Assembly (NCBI RefSeq): GCF_001645105.1
Contig: NZ_LKEG01000042.1
Location: 62,001-126,000 of the forward strand
Source: Pseudomonas marginalis
GTDB taxonomy: Bacteria > Pseudomonadota > Gammaproteobacteria > Pseudomonadales > Pseudomonadaceae
Length of the DNA stretch: 64,000 nt
Direction: 5' to 3'
The position numbers and the translations under genes were made by a program. Numbering within the stretch: the first letter of the stretch is position 1; each line of letters opens with the position of its first letter. Below are positions 1 through 8,492 of the stretch, in pieces. The notes under the pieces are model-generated. The model ran no database searches. It worked only from the letters and a program-made list of their open reading frames with translations, and had not been told where the DNA came from.

Positions 1-665
1 TCGGCACCAATGGAGCGGATCTTGGTGACCAGGGCGCTGAAGTCTTTCTCGCCACGGGTCAGGCCTTCTTCCAGCACCGGCTTGACGCCGCGCTTGGTCA
101 ACTGGGCAGCAGTGGCGTCGGCCAGGCCTTTGCCGTAGGTGTCCTTGTCGTTGATCACCGCGACTTTCTTGCCCTTCAGCACGTCGACGATGTAATCGCC
201 GGCGACGATGCCTTGCTGGTCGTCGCGGCCGCACATGCGGAACATGGCGCCCAGGCCGCGCTCGGTCACTTGTGGGTTGGTGGAACCTGGGGTGATCGCG
301 ATGATGCCCGCTTCGTCATACACCTCGGACGCCGGAATGGTGTTGGAGGAGCAGAAGTGCCCGACCACGCCGATCACTTTGTCCTGGTCCGCCAGGCGGT
401 TGGCCACGGCCACGGCCTGCTTGGGTTCACAGGCATCATCGCCGGCAACCAGCACGATTTTCTCGCCGTTGATACCGCCGGCCTTGTTGATCACATCGGC
501 TGCCGCCTGGGCACCCTTCATGTACTGCTCACCGAAAGCGGCGTTGGCACCGGTCATCGGCCCCGCAACGCCAATCTTCACATCAGCTTGAACAAACGTA
601 GAAACACCCAGCGCCGCAGCAACGGCGAGGGCCAGAAAACCTTTCTTGTAAAACGTCTGGGACAT
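1..665 (-). CDS. Branched-chain amino-acid ABC transporter substrate-binding protein (LivJ/BraC-like), 5' part only
   Basis: The gene runs off the left edge, so only about 221 N-terminal residues are visible. It starts at the ATG at 663-665 with a Sec signal peptide (MSQTFYKKGF, then an Ala/Leu-rich core ending near FVQA), followed by DVKIGVAGPMTGANAAFGEQ, the usual opening of periplasmic leucine/isoleucine/valine-binding proteins of the type I periplasmic fold. The motif GDDACEPKQAV and the paired HFCSSNT segment are also typical of the family. Known role: capturing branched-chain amino acids in the periplasm for the LivHMGF-type importer; no permease or ATPase gene lies inside the window, and they may be beyond the edge. 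Substrate assignment is by family only. Confidence 0.85.
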   Translation of the reverse strand, partial: MSQTFYKKGFLALAVAAALGVSTFVQADVKIGVAGPMTGANAAFGEQYMKGAQAAADVINKAGGINGEKIVLVAGDDACEPKQAVAVANRLADQDKVIGVVGHFCSSNTIPASEVYDEAGIIAITPGSTNPQVTERGLGAMFRMCGRDDQQGIVAGDYIVDVLKGKKVAVINDKDTYGKGLADATAAQLTKRGVKPVLEEGLTRGEKDFSALVTKIRSIGA

Positions 666-1039
666 GAGTGGTGCTCCGATATTTTTGATTTTTGGCACGA
701 CAACTTGCGTTCAAACTTTTCACTGAAAGCCCAGAGCAAAGCGCGTGCCATTAGGTTTTTATTCTTCAAAAAGACACGGTGTCATTGTTATTGCAGGCGT
801 TTCGGCGCCTTTTGCCAGGACGTGCAACCGCCTGGCACGCGGAGGTGCAACCAATGACTGCAAAAAGTACAACCCTGGAAGGTGGCACCTGCAACCAGAG
901 GGATAAACGACAGCTCCTGCAGCTGTAACAGCATGCGTAACGGAACTGCACATTTACAGTGCGTGATTGCTACGACTTGCACCAATACAGATTAGTAGGC
1001 TGCTAAGAAAATGCAGGCTTTTGAGCGGTATTTCGTTGA
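666..1039. other. Intergenic region between the ABC binding-protein gene and amaA
   Basis: This stretch of about 370 bases has no convincing gene on either strand; the short open frames in it lack ribosome binding sites and family features. It must hold the promoter of the minus-strand binding-protein gene. Several copies of a TGCAACC word occur between about 825 and 900, and a GC-rich potential hairpin (GGCG-TTTC-GGCGCC) lies near 798-812. I cannot assign a function to either. No REP doublet is present here. Confidence 0.4.
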
Positions 1040-2323
1040 TCAGATCACGATCCTCAGGCATTGCCCGGCGTGATACAGCGAGAATCCAGCTTCATATAGA
1101 CAGCTACGCAGGCCTACGCCGGCCAACGGTTGCATCGGCGCGAATGGAATCGGCAGAGCCTGGGGATTCTGGTGACACACATAGTCGGCAAACGCCTTGC
1201 CGACCACGCTGCCAGTGGTCACGCCGCGCCCGTTATAACCGGTGACCGCCAACAGTCCCGGAGCGGGTTCGAACAGGCGCATCAAGTGATCCGGGGTGAA
1301 GGCGATACAACCGGTCCAGGTGAACTCCCACTGCACCGATTTGAGGTACGGGAAGTAATGCCGCTGCACCCGATCAGCCCACGCCTTGAGGAACCAAGCG
1401 GGTTTCTGGTTGCCGTTGCCCAAACTGCCGAGCAACAAGCGGCCATCGGCATCGCGGCGGATGCTGCTCAAGACCTGGCGTGTGTCCCAAGAGCCTTGGC
1501 CGCCCGGGAGGATTTGCCTGGCGGCGTCGTCGGTCAGCGGGGCCGACGCGACCTGATAGTAATAGCCGGGGAAGAAATTACGCCGCAGCTCGGTCCATTC
1601 GCCTTCGGTGTAGGCGTTGGATGCAATCACCACCTGTGCAGCCTGCACTGAACCTTGCGCGGTTTGCACCGACCAGTGCGCACCCTGGCGCTCCAGTTGG
1701 GTGACGGGAGAATGGTCGAACAGCTGCCCGCCCAGATCGACTGCCGCGTTGGCCAAACCACTGGTGTAAGCCATCGGATTCAAGGTGCCGGCACGTCTAT
1801 CCAGCAAGGCGGCGGCGATTTTGCGCGTGCCCGTAGCGTCCTCGCAGGCCTGGCCGGTGAGTAATTCCACCGGTGCGCCACGACGCTTCCATTGTTGTTC
1901 ACGGCTGCGCAAATCTGCCTCGCCACGGGCGTTGTGCGCCATGTGCAAGGTGCCCTCGCGGCGCAATTGGCAATCAATGTTGTACTTGTCGATCAGGCTG
2001 AACACCAGCGACGGCGCCGCGCCCAACATCCGGTTGAGCTGACTGCCCACCGCCTCGCCGAAACCGGCTTCGATCTCGTCCGGCGGGATCCACATCCCCG
2101 CATTCACCAGCCCCACATTGCGGCCCGAACCGCCATGGCCAGTACGATGGGCCTCCAGCACGGCAACGCTTTTACCCTGTTCCAGCAAGTGAATGGCCGC
2201 CGACAGGCCAGTGATGCCGGCACCAATCACGCACACATCGACCTTGACCTCGCCGCTGAGCGCAGCGCGATCCGGCCGGCCTGGGGTGAGGTGTTCCCAC
2301 AAACATGTTTCGCGTAAAGGCAT
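1040..2323 (-). CDS. amaA: FAD-dependent L-pipecolate oxidase (AmaA-like)
   Basis: A 427-aa D-amino-acid-oxidase-fold flavoprotein. The Rossmann dinucleotide motif VIGAGITGLSAAIHL sits at about residues 31-45, followed by the FAD-associated GHGGSGRNVGLVNAG segment; the C-terminal TGYNGRGVTTG segment is the second FAD contact of the DAO family. In P. putida AmaA oxidises L-pipecolate to delta1-piperideine-6-carboxylate in D-lysine degradation, and AmaB oxidises the product. Here the next gene upstream on the same strand encodes exactly such a dehydrogenase, which is why I prefer AmaA over generic DadA/PuuB-like oxidases. The two genes are separated by about 170 bases holding a REP doublet, so they may not be tightly coupled. 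The start at the ATG at 2321-2323 gives MPLRETCLWEH, a usual family opening. Confidence 0.85.
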   Translation of the reverse strand: MPLRETCLWEHLTPGRPDRAALSGEVKVDVCVIGAGITGLSAAIHLLEQGKSVAVLEAHRTGHGGSGRNVGLVNAGMWIPPDEIEAGFGEAVGSQLNRMLGAAPSLVFSLIDKYNIDCQLRREGTLHMAHNARGEADLRSREQQWKRRGAPVELLTGQACEDATGTRKIAAALLDRRAGTLNPMAYTSGLANAAVDLGGQLFDHSPVTQLERQGAHWSVQTAQGSVQAAQVVIASNAYTEGEWTELRRNFFPGYYYQVASAPLTDDAARQILPGGQGSWDTRQVLSSIRRDADGRLLLGSLGNGNQKPAWFLKAWADRVQRHYFPYLKSVQWEFTWTGCIAFTPDHLMRLFEPAPGLLAVTGYNGRGVTTGSVVGKAFADYVCHQNPQALPIPFAPMQPLAGVGLRSCLYEAGFSLYHAGQCLRIVI

Positions 2324-2383
2324 TGCCAGACTCCGGGATGGGACCTAACAAACAACAATCTTGATGTGTAAATGAGATCAAAT

Positions 2384-2470
2384 GTGGGAGGGGGCTTGCC
2401 CCCGATGGCGGTGTGTCAGTCGACATATGTACATCTGATCCACCGCTATCGGGGGCAAGCCCCCTCCCAC
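2384..2470. repeat. REP doublet (REPIN), architecture 1
   Basis: Arm GTGGGAGGGGGCTTGCCCCC begins at 2384; the reverse-complement arm ends at 2470. The arms face inward around a spacer containing GTGTGTCAG and CTGATCCACC. It lies between amaB and amaA. Confidence 0.9.
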
Positions 2471-2496
2471 ATTTTCAACCGCGTTTCGACAGCGCC

Positions 2497-3987
2497 TTAG
2501 TCGAAGGTGATGCCTTGAGCCAAAGGTAACTCCAGCGAGTAGTTCACGGTATTGGTCTGGCGACGCATGTACCCGCGCCACGCATCCGAACCCGACTCAC
2601 GTCCGCCACCGGTCTCTTTCTCACCGCCAAACGCGCCACCGATTTCCGCGCCACTCGGGCCGATGTTGACGTTGGCGATGCCGCAATCGCTGCCGACCGC
2701 CGACATGAATTGCTCGGCTTCACGCACGTCAGTGGTGAAGATGCACGACGATAAGCCTTGCGGCACGGCATTGTTCAGGCGCAGGGCTTCGGCGAAGTCG
2801 CTGTAGCCCACCACATAGAGAATCGGGGCGAAGGTTTCGGTGCACACCACATCGCTTTGCTCGGGCATTTCCACAATGGCCGGCGACACGTAGTAGGCGT
2901 TGGGGAACTTGTCTTCCAGTTGACGCTTGCCACCGAACACCTTGCCGCCTTCGCTCAGGGCTTGTTCCAGGGCGTCCTGCATAGTGTCGAAACCATGCTT
3001 GTCGATCAGCGGGCCGATCAGGTTGCCTTCCAGCGGGTGGCCGATGCGTACTTTGGAATAGGCTGCCTTGAGACGCGTGACGATTTCTTCTTTGACCGAC
3101 GCGTGGGCGATCAGGCGACGCAAGGTGGTGCAACGCTGGCCGGCGGTGCCGACGGCGCTGAACAGGATCGCCCGTACGGCCATGTCCAGGTCGGCGCTTG
3201 GGCCGAGGATCATCGCGTTGTTGCCGCCCAGCTCAAGAATGCTGCGGGCAAAACGTGCGGCGACCTTCGGCGCCACTTCACGACCCATGCGCGTGCTGCC
3301 GGTGGCGCTGATCAGGGCGACGCGCGGGTCATCCACCAGCGCGGCACCCGCGTCGCGGCCACCGATGATCACTTGGCTCAGGTACTCGGGAGCGCCGTCG
3401 AATTGCTTCAACACGCGCTCGAACAGCGCCTGGCAGGCCAGGGCGGTGAGCGGGGTCTTTTCCGACGGTTTCCAGATCACCGCGTTGCCGCACACCAGGG
3501 CCAGGGTGGTGTTCCACGCCCACACGGCCACCGGGAAGTTGAAGGCGCTGATCACGCCGACCACACCCAGCGGGTGCCAGGTTTCACGCATGTGGTGGCC
3601 CGGACGCTCGGAGGCGATGGTCAAACCGTACAACTGGCGCGACAGGCCGACGGCGAAGTCGCAGATGTCGATCATTTCCTGCACTTCACCCAGGCCTTCC
3701 TGGGTGATCTTGCCGGCTTCCCAGGACACCAGCTCGCCCAGGTCGGCCTTGTATTCACGCAGTACATCGCCAAATTGACGTACCAATTCGCCACGGCGCG
3801 GTGCCGGCACTTTGCGCCAGGCTTCGAATGCATGCTCAGCACGACTGACCTGTTGCTCCACCTCGGCCGCGCCCTCCCAGTCCACGGCGCCGATGCGACT
3901 GCCATCAATCGGCGAATGCACAGGCTGTTTGCCCGACTGGTACAGCGCCGGGTTTACCCCGAGACGATCAAGCAATGCGGCAACCAT
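2497..3987 (-). CDS. amaB: L-aminoadipate-semialdehyde / piperideine-6-carboxylate dehydrogenase (ALDH7 family)
   Basis: A 496-aa NAD(P)-dependent aldehyde dehydrogenase. The active site is complete: general base Glu252 in LELGGNNAM and nucleophile Cys286 in GTAGQRCTTLRR; the cofactor-binding WKPSEKTPLTA and SATGSTRMG segments are also present. The GQRCTTLRR motif and NFPVAVWAWN segment are typical of the ALDH7 (antiquitin) group that oxidises 2-aminoadipate semialdehyde to 2-aminoadipate in lysine catabolism. It sits just upstream of amaA and is divergent from a LysR regulator, the arrangement I know from P. putida ama genes. A less likely reading is a generic betaine- or succinate-semialdehyde dehydrogenase. 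Confidence 0.9.
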   Translation of the reverse strand: MVAALLDRLGVNPALYQSGKQPVHSPIDGSRIGAVDWEGAAEVEQQVSRAEHAFEAWRKVPAPRRGELVRQFGDVLREYKADLGELVSWEAGKITQEGLGEVQEMIDICDFAVGLSRQLYGLTIASERPGHHMRETWHPLGVVGVISAFNFPVAVWAWNTTLALVCGNAVIWKPSEKTPLTALACQALFERVLKQFDGAPEYLSQVIIGGRDAGAALVDDPRVALISATGSTRMGREVAPKVAARFARSILELGGNNAMILGPSADLDMAVRAILFSAVGTAGQRCTTLRRLIAHASVKEEIVTRLKAAYSKVRIGHPLEGNLIGPLIDKHGFDTMQDALEQALSEGGKVFGGKRQLEDKFPNAYYVSPAIVEMPEQSDVVCTETFAPILYVVGYSDFAEALRLNNAVPQGLSSCIFTTDVREAEQFMSAVGSDCGIANVNIGPSGAEIGGAFGGEKETGGGRESGSDAWRGYMRRQTNTVNYSLELPLAQGITFD

Positions 3988-4140
3988 GGGTCACTCCTTC
4001 AATCTGCAAACAAAAAATTGCGCCGCGGCCCGCACGGCGATCCAGGCCTTATTTGTAGCTGGCCCAAGACTTGCCAACAAACGACGATTAGGCGAGATAT
4101 CATTCCGTTTATTCATGCAAAGAATAAAAAGAGGCGTGCC

Positions 4141-5031
4141 GTGCTGAACAAAAGACATTTGCCCTCGATCACTGCCCTGCAGTGTTTCGAAGCCGCGACC
4201 CGCCACCTCAGCTTTACCCGCGCTGCCGAGGAGCTGAACCTCACGCAAAGCGCGGTGAGCAAGCAGGTGGCGCAGTTGGAAGAATTGTTACAACACCTGC
4301 TGTTTCGCCGGGTGCGCCGCCGTTTGCAGATGACGCCGGCGGGCGACCTGTACTTGGTGGAGGTGCGCAAGATCCTTACGCAGGTGGAGATGTCCACCCA
4401 CTATTTGCGCTCCTATGGCGGCGAGACCGAAGTGTTGCGCGTCTCCACGCCCTACACCTTCGGCGCGCGCTGGCTGGTGCCGCGCCTCAAGGGCTGGCGG
4501 CTGCGTCATCCGCAGATCCACCTGGACCTGTGCAACGAGCAGGACGCGGACGACCTGCTGCAAGGCAAGGCCGATATGGCCTTCTACTTCGGCCAGGGCT
4601 CACGCCCCGGCACCGAGAGCCTGAAACTCTTCAGCGAGGAGCTGGTGCCGGTGTGCGCGCCGGAGAGCTTGCCGGCGCAGCCGTTCACCGATCCCACGCA
4701 ACTGAGCGACCTGGTGTTGCTGCAAAACGCCTCGCGGCCACAGGGCTGGCATGACTGGTTCGCCAGCCAGGGCTTCCACACCGAACACAGCTACCACGGG
4801 CCGCGTTTCGACACCTTCTATATGTGCATTCGGGCCGCGCAGGTAGGGTGTGGTGTCGCGCTGCTGCCGCGGTTTCTGGTGGAGGAGGAATTGGCCGACG
4901 GTAAGTTGGTGATTCCTTGGCAGCATGCGATGCCGAGCCAGGACGCGTATTACCTGGCCTACCCGGAGCATTCGGCGGAGGTGCCCAAGGTGCGGGATTT
5001 TGTGAAATGGATGATGGAGCAAGTTATTTAG
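4141..5031 (+). CDS. LysR-type regulator, likely of ama lysine/pipecolate genes
   Basis: A 296-aa LysR-type transcription factor of the GcvA-like branch. The N-terminal winged helix-turn-helix spans about residues 5-65 (LPSITALQCFEAATRHLSF, then LNLTQSAVSKQVAQLE); the rest is the periplasmic-binding-like effector domain. The open frame extends far upstream through the antisense of amaB, but the family's N-terminus fixes the start at GTG 4141; no in-frame ATG lies near. It is divergent from amaB across about 150 bases, the usual geometry for a LysR protein controlling its neighbour. Regulation of amaAB by lysine-derived metabolites is therefore inferred, not shown. Confidence 0.88.
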   Translation: MLNKRHLPSITALQCFEAATRHLSFTRAAEELNLTQSAVSKQVAQLEELLQHLLFRRVRRRLQMTPAGDLYLVEVRKILTQVEMSTHYLRSYGGETEVLRVSTPYTFGARWLVPRLKGWRLRHPQIHLDLCNEQDADDLLQGKADMAFYFGQGSRPGTESLKLFSEELVPVCAPESLPAQPFTDPTQLSDLVLLQNASRPQGWHDWFASQGFHTEHSYHGPRFDTFYMCIRAAQVGCGVALLPRFLVEEELADGKLVIPWQHAMPSQDAYYLAYPEHSAEVPKVRDFVKWMMEQVI

Positions 5032-5042
5032 TGCCTGGAATA

Positions 5043-5117
5043 CCGCTATCGGGAGCAAGCTCCCTCCCACATTTGGAATGCATTTCAACTGTGGGAGGGG
5101 GCTTGCTCCCGATGGCG
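5043..5117. repeat. REP doublet, architecture 2 (short spacer)
   Basis: The arms point outward: CCGCTATCGGGAGCAAGCTC at the left, then GTGGGAGGGGGCTTGCTCCC from 5091. The spacer is only about 20 bases. It lies between the LysR gene and pncB. Confidence 0.85.
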
Positions 5118-5237
5118 CCGGTGGCCTTGCCAAAAAAATCACTGGCAAACCGACCCACGTCTATGCGCCACTAGCCCCCTTCCTTAATTGTGCGTAAAGG
5201 TCGGCGCCCATCGCCGACCCGTCTGGAGATTCCCGTT

Positions 5238-6452
5238 ATGAGCGAGAGTGTGTTTGCCGATCGCATCGTGCAGAACTTGCTCGACACCGACTTCTACAAG
5301 CTGACCATGATGCAGGCGGTGCTGCACAACTACCCCAACGTGGAAGTTGAATGGGAGTTTCGTTGCCGCAACAGCGAAGACCTGCGGCCGTACCTGGCGG
5401 AGATCCGTTACCAGATCGAACGCCTCGCCGAGCTGAGCCTGAGCCCGGATCAGTTGGGTTTCCTGGAGCGCATCAGCTTCATGAAGCCGGACTTCCTGCG
5501 GTTCCTCGGGCTGTTCCGCTTCAACTTGCGTTATGTGCAGACCGGCATCGAGAACGGCGAGCTGTTCATCCGCCTGCGCGGGCCGTGGCTGCATGTCATC
5601 CTGTTTGAAGTGCCGATGCTGGCCATCGTCAGCGAAGTGCGCAACCGCTACCGCTACCAGACCGTGATCCTCGAACAGGCCCGCGAACAGCTGTACCGCA
5701 AGTTCGACTGGCTGACCGCCAACGCCAGCAGCGACGAGCTGTCCGAGCTGCAGGTGGCCGACTTCGGCACGCGCCGACGCTTCTCGTACCGGGTGCAGGA
5801 AGAGGTGGTCAGCGTGCTCAAGCATGACTTCCCTGGGCGCTTTGTCGGCACCAGCAACGTGCACCTGGCCCGCGAGTTCGATATGAAGCCGCTGGGTACC
5901 ATGGCCCACGAATGGATCATGGCCCACCAGCAACTCGGCCCGCGCCTGATCGACAGCCAGATCGCCGCGCTGGACTGCTGGGTCCGCGAATACCGTGGCC
6001 TGCTGGGTATCGCCCTGACCGACTGCATCACCACCGACGCGTTCCTCGGCGACTTCGACCTGTACTTCGCCAAGCTTTTCGACGGCCTGCGCCATGACTC
6101 CGGCGACCCGGTGCAGTGGGCGGAAAAAGCCATCGCCCACTACCACAAGCTCGGCATCGAACCGATGAGCAAGACCCTGGTGTTCTCCGACAGCCTGTCG
6201 CTGCCCAAGGCCCTGGAAATATTCCGTGCGCTGCGCGGTCGGATCAATGTGAGCTTTGGCATCGGCACCAACCTGACCTGCGACATTCCAGGTGTCGAGC
6301 CGATGAGCATCGTGCTTAAAATGACCGCCTGCAATGGCCAGCCCGTCGCGAAGATCTCCGATGAAGCGGGCAAGACCCACTGCACCGACCCGAACTTCGT
6401 CGCCTATTTGCGTCATGTTTTCAAAGTACCTGCCATCTCTAGCAAGGAGTGA
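5238..6452 (+). CDS. pncB: Nicotinate phosphoribosyltransferase
   Basis: A 404-aa enzyme that makes nicotinate mononucleotide from nicotinate and PRPP with ATP hydrolysis, the entry step of the Preiss-Handler NAD salvage route; cytosolic. Recognisable family segments include [20 protein letters not shown] at the N-terminus, the [12 protein letters not shown] motif and the [13 protein letters not shown] motif around the catalytic site, and the C-terminal [10 protein letters not shown]. The frame opens earlier at a GTG (5190), but ATG 5238 has a GGAG box 10 bases upstream and matches the family start. nadE begins three bases after its stop, so the two form an operon that carries nicotinate toward NAD. 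Confidence 0.95.
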   Translation: MSESVFADRIVQNLLDTDFYKLTMMQAVLHNYPNVEVEWEFRCRNSEDLRPYLAEIRYQIERLAELSLSPDQLGFLERISFMKPDFLRFLGLFRFNLRYVQTGIENGELFIRLRGPWLHVILFEVPMLAIVSEVRNRYRYQTVILEQAREQLYRKFDWLTANASSDELSELQVADFGTRRRFSYRVQEEVVSVLKHDFPGRFVGTSNVHLAREFDMKPLGTMAHEWIMAHQQLGPRLIDSQIAALDCWVREYRGLLGIALTDCITTDAFLGDFDLYFAKLFDGLRHDSGDPVQWAEKAIAHYHKLGIEPMSKTLVFSDSLSLPKALEIFRALRGRINVSFGIGTNLTCDIPGVEPMSIVLKMTACNGQPVAKISDEAGKTHCTDPNFVAYLRHVFKVPAISSKE

Positions 6453-6455
6453 ATC

Positions 6456-7283
6456 ATGCAAGCCGTACAGCGTGAGATTGCTGAACAGCTCAAGGTCCAA
6501 GCGCCGTTTAACGACCAGGCCGCCCTTGAGGCCGAGGTTGCCCGCCGCGTGACCTTTATCCAGGATTGCCTGCGCAATTCCGGGCTCAAAACGTTGGTGC
6601 TGGGCATCAGTGGTGGCGTCGACTCCCTGACTGCCGGCCTGCTCGCCCAACGCGCGATGCAGGAACTGCGCGCCAGCACCGGTGATGAGGCCTACCGTTT
6701 TATCGCCGTGCGCCTGCCCTACGAAACCCAGTTCGATGAGCTCGACGCCCAGGCCTCGGTGGACTTTATCGAGCCCGACGAGCGTCACACCGTGAACATC
6801 GGCCCAGCGGTGAAAGCCCTGGCCAATGAAGTGGCGGCGTTCGAAGGCAAGGCGGCGGTGTCCCGCGATTTCGTGCTGGGCAACACCAAGGCGCGCATGC
6901 GCATGGTGGCGCAGTACACCATCGCGGGCGCGGCGGGTGGGCTGGTGATCGGTACCGACCATGCGGCGGAAGCGGTGATGGGCTTTTTCACCAAGTTCGG
7001 TGATGGGGCCTGCGATTTGGCACCGTTGAGCGGGCTGGTGAAGAACCAGGTGCGTGCGATTGCACGGCACTTCGGGGCGCCGGAGTCGCTGGTGGAGAAG
7101 GTTCCGACGGCCGACCTGGAAGACTTGTCGCCGGGCAAGCCGGATGAAGCGTCCCATGGCGTGACCTACGCCGAGATCGATGCCTTTCTGCACGGTGAGC
7201 CGGTGCGTGAGGAAGCGTTCCAGATTATCTGCGAGACGTACCGCAAGACTGAGCACAAGCGGGTCATGCCGTTTGCGCCGTGA
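6456..7283 (+). CDS. nadE: NH3-dependent NAD+ synthetase
   Basis: A 275-aa ATP-pyrophosphatase-type enzyme that amidates deamido-NAD to NAD+, the last step of NAD synthesis. The pyrophosphate loop SGGVDS is at residues 52-57. There is no N-terminal nitrilase (glutaminase) domain, so ammonia is the expected nitrogen donor. Family motifs [13 protein letters not shown] and [19 protein letters not shown] are intact. The start has an AAGGAG box that overlaps the pncB stop region, which suggests coupled translation with pncB. Confidence 0.96.
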   Translation: MQAVQREIAEQLKVQAPFNDQAALEAEVARRVTFIQDCLRNSGLKTLVLGISGGVDSLTAGLLAQRAMQELRASTGDEAYRFIAVRLPYETQFDELDAQASVDFIEPDERHTVNIGPAVKALANEVAAFEGKAAVSRDFVLGNTKARMRMVAQYTIAGAAGGLVIGTDHAAEAVMGFFTKFGDGACDLAPLSGLVKNQVRAIARHFGAPESLVEKVPTADLEDLSPGKPDEASHGVTYAEIDAFLHGEPVREEAFQIICETYRKTEHKRVMPFAP

Positions 7284-7316
7284 AGTGAACCAGATAGGCT
7301 GGTGTTGACTGTTAGA

Positions 7317-7404
7317 CCGCTATAGCAGGCAAGCCAGCTCCCACAGTTGACCGGCTTCCAGCATGAGAATGCGGTGGAATGTGGGAGCTGGCTTGCCTGC
7401 GATG
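7317..7404. repeat. REP doublet, variant arm type
   Basis: Architecture 2 with a distinct arm: GTGGGAGCTGGCTTGCCTGC from 7381 and its near reverse complement at 7317-7344. The spacer is the same type (AGTTGACCGGCTTCCAGCAT) as in the doublets at 19078 and 32229, but the arm core differs from all other copies in the window. Confidence 0.85.
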
Positions 7405-7434
7405 AACGATGACTCGGTTCAACTGACCGCCCAC

Positions 7435-7464
7435 AAAAAAGCGCCCTTCAGGGCGCTTTTTTTT
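7435..7464. terminator. Bidirectional rho-independent terminator between nadE and azurin
   Basis: GCGCCC-TTCA-GGGCGC is flanked by an A-run on the left and T8 on the right. It therefore can end transcription from both the pncB-nadE side and the convergent azurin gene, whose stop is 15 bases away. Confidence 0.9.
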
Positions 7465-7478
7465 CGACCGGCGTCGGC

Positions 7479-7925
7479 TTACTTAACGGTCACAGTGCCT
7501 TTCATCATCGAGATGTGGCCTGGGAACGAGCAGAAGAACGCATAGTCAGTCCCGGCGGCCAGCTTCGACACGTCGAAGGTCACCGAGTCTTTCTCGCCGG
7601 CACCGATGATCTTGGTGTGGGCGATGATGCGGGTATCGCCTTCTTTCAGGTAATTCTTGTCGATACCGGCAGCCATACCGTCGCTGGCAACACCTGGCAT
7701 GTCGGCGGCGGAACTCAGCACCCAGTTATGGCCCATGACGTTTTTCGGCAGGTTGCCGGAGTGAGTCAGCTCGACGGTGAATGTCTTGCAGCTCTTGTCG
7801 ATTTCAATGGCTTTGGTGTTGAAGGACATCTGGTCAGTGGAGTCGACGGTGACCTTGCACTCTGCAGCAAGCAACTGGCCGCTCGCCAGAGTCAGCAGGG
7901 AAACAGCAACGAGTTTGGCAAACAT
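7479..7925 (-). CDS. azu: Azurin (periplasmic blue copper protein)
   Basis: A 148-aa precursor with a 20-residue signal peptide ending GQLLA and a 128-aa mature protein beginning AECKV. All type 1 copper ligands are present in mature numbering: His46 (in GHNWV), Cys112, His117 and Met121 (in [10 protein letters not shown]); the Cys3-Cys26 disulfide pair is also in place. Azurin shuttles electrons between cytochromes in the periplasm, notably under denitrifying or low-oxygen conditions. The ATG at 7923-7925 was chosen because it opens the signal peptide; the longer frame upstream has no such logic. A palindromic ANR/FNR-like box lies about 70 bases upstream. Confidence 0.97.
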   Translation of the reverse strand: MFAKLVAVSLLTLASGQLLAAECKVTVDSTDQMSFNTKAIEIDKSCKTFTVELTHSGNLPKNVMGHNWVLSSAADMPGVASDGMAAGIDKNYLKEGDTRIIAHTKIIGAGEKDSVTFDVSKLAAGTDYAFFCSFPGHISMMKGTVTVK

Positions 7926-7995
7926 GTGAATCTCCAAGGCAGGGTTTAAACAATACGTCATGCGACAAGGGTGCCTGATACAGGCATAAATTCTT

Positions 7996-8009
7996 ATGAT
8001 CTGAATCAA
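7996..8009. promoter_or_regulatory. ANR/FNR-type box upstream of azurin
   Basis: On the minus strand the site reads TTGAT-TCAG-ATCAT, one mismatch from the TTGATNNNNATCAA consensus. It is centred about 77 bases before the azurin start codon. P. aeruginosa azu is known to be ANR-activated, so the location fits. A weaker half-conserved copy (TTGATCAGTCTGAT on the minus strand) lies just further upstream near 8032-8045. Confidence 0.6.
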
Positions 8010-8113
8010 CAGATTGTATACAACTTTAGGCTATCAGACTGATCAACACAATCAACCAGCCAAAGTACTGCCACCTGCCTATGATCGGCCCATCACCCAC
8101 TGGAGTCCGAGCC

Positions 8114-8170
8114 ATGCACCTCAATCAACTGTTCAACGGCCTGTTGGCTGCCTACGCCTGCGGTAAGTGA
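8114..8170 (+). CDS. Possible 18-aa open frame (uncertain)
   Basis: ATG 8114 begins MHLNQLFNGLLAAYACGK and stops at TGA 8168-8170. A GGAG box lies 8 bases before the ATG. The peptide is mildly hydrophobic. It could be a leader peptide, the remnant of a longer gene, or chance. The sequence between azurin and the 62-aa gene otherwise shows only the ANR-like box. I do not recognise the peptide. Confidence 0.25.
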   Translation: MHLNQLFNGLLAAYACGK

Positions 8171-8257
8171 AGGCCAAGCGCACCTTGAAGCTGCTACCAT
8201 GTCGTCCCAAGGCAGCTGCGTGCCGCCACCCTCACCTTCGACCCTAGAGGATCGCCC

Positions 8258-8446
8258 ATGGCCAAACCTAATTACTCCTTCGCCAAACGTCAGAGAGACT
8301 TGGCCAAGGAACAGAAGAAAGAGGAAAAACTGCAACGCAAGAAAGCCGCTGCAGATGAAGAAGCCGGCGCACTGAACCCGGATGCTGAGGGTGATGTTGA
8401 AGTAACGAACGACGCGACCGAAACACCAAAAGATCCGGCTGAATAA
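8258..8446 (+). CDS. Small basic conserved-type hypothetical protein (62 aa)
   Basis: The 62-residue product begins MAKPNYSFAKRQRDLAKEQK and is strongly charged: a Lys/Arg/Glu-rich helical first half (likely short coiled coil) and an acidic, Pro/Asp-rich disordered tail ending KDPAE. There is a GAGGATC segment just upstream of the ATG at 8258. No membrane segment or signal peptide is visible. I believe proteins of this type recur in Pseudomonas genomes, but I know of no assigned function. It lies between azurin and the convergent transglutaminase cluster. Confidence 0.65.
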   Translation: MAKPNYSFAKRQRDLAKEQKKEEKLQRKKAAADEEAGALNPDAEGDVEVTNDATETPKDPAE

Positions 8447-8454
8447 TTTCCTTT

Positions 8455-8483
8455 GTGCTGAGCCGGCGCCTCCGGCTCGGCAC
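8455..8483. terminator. Strong hairpin between convergent genes
   Basis: GTGCTGAGCCGG and CCGGCTCGGCAC halves can pair in a long GC-rich stem. There is no good T-run on either side, so terminator function for the 62-aa gene and the transglutaminase cluster is a guess from position between two convergent genes. Confidence 0.45.
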
Positions 8484-8492
8484 AATCAACCG

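Noticed and set aside
5184..7256. A 690-codon open frame on the minus strand opposite pncB-nadE
   Set aside because: It is a shadow produced by GC-biased third positions; the product is low-complexity His/Gln/Val/Gly-rich and matches no family, while the plus strand encodes two clear enzymes.
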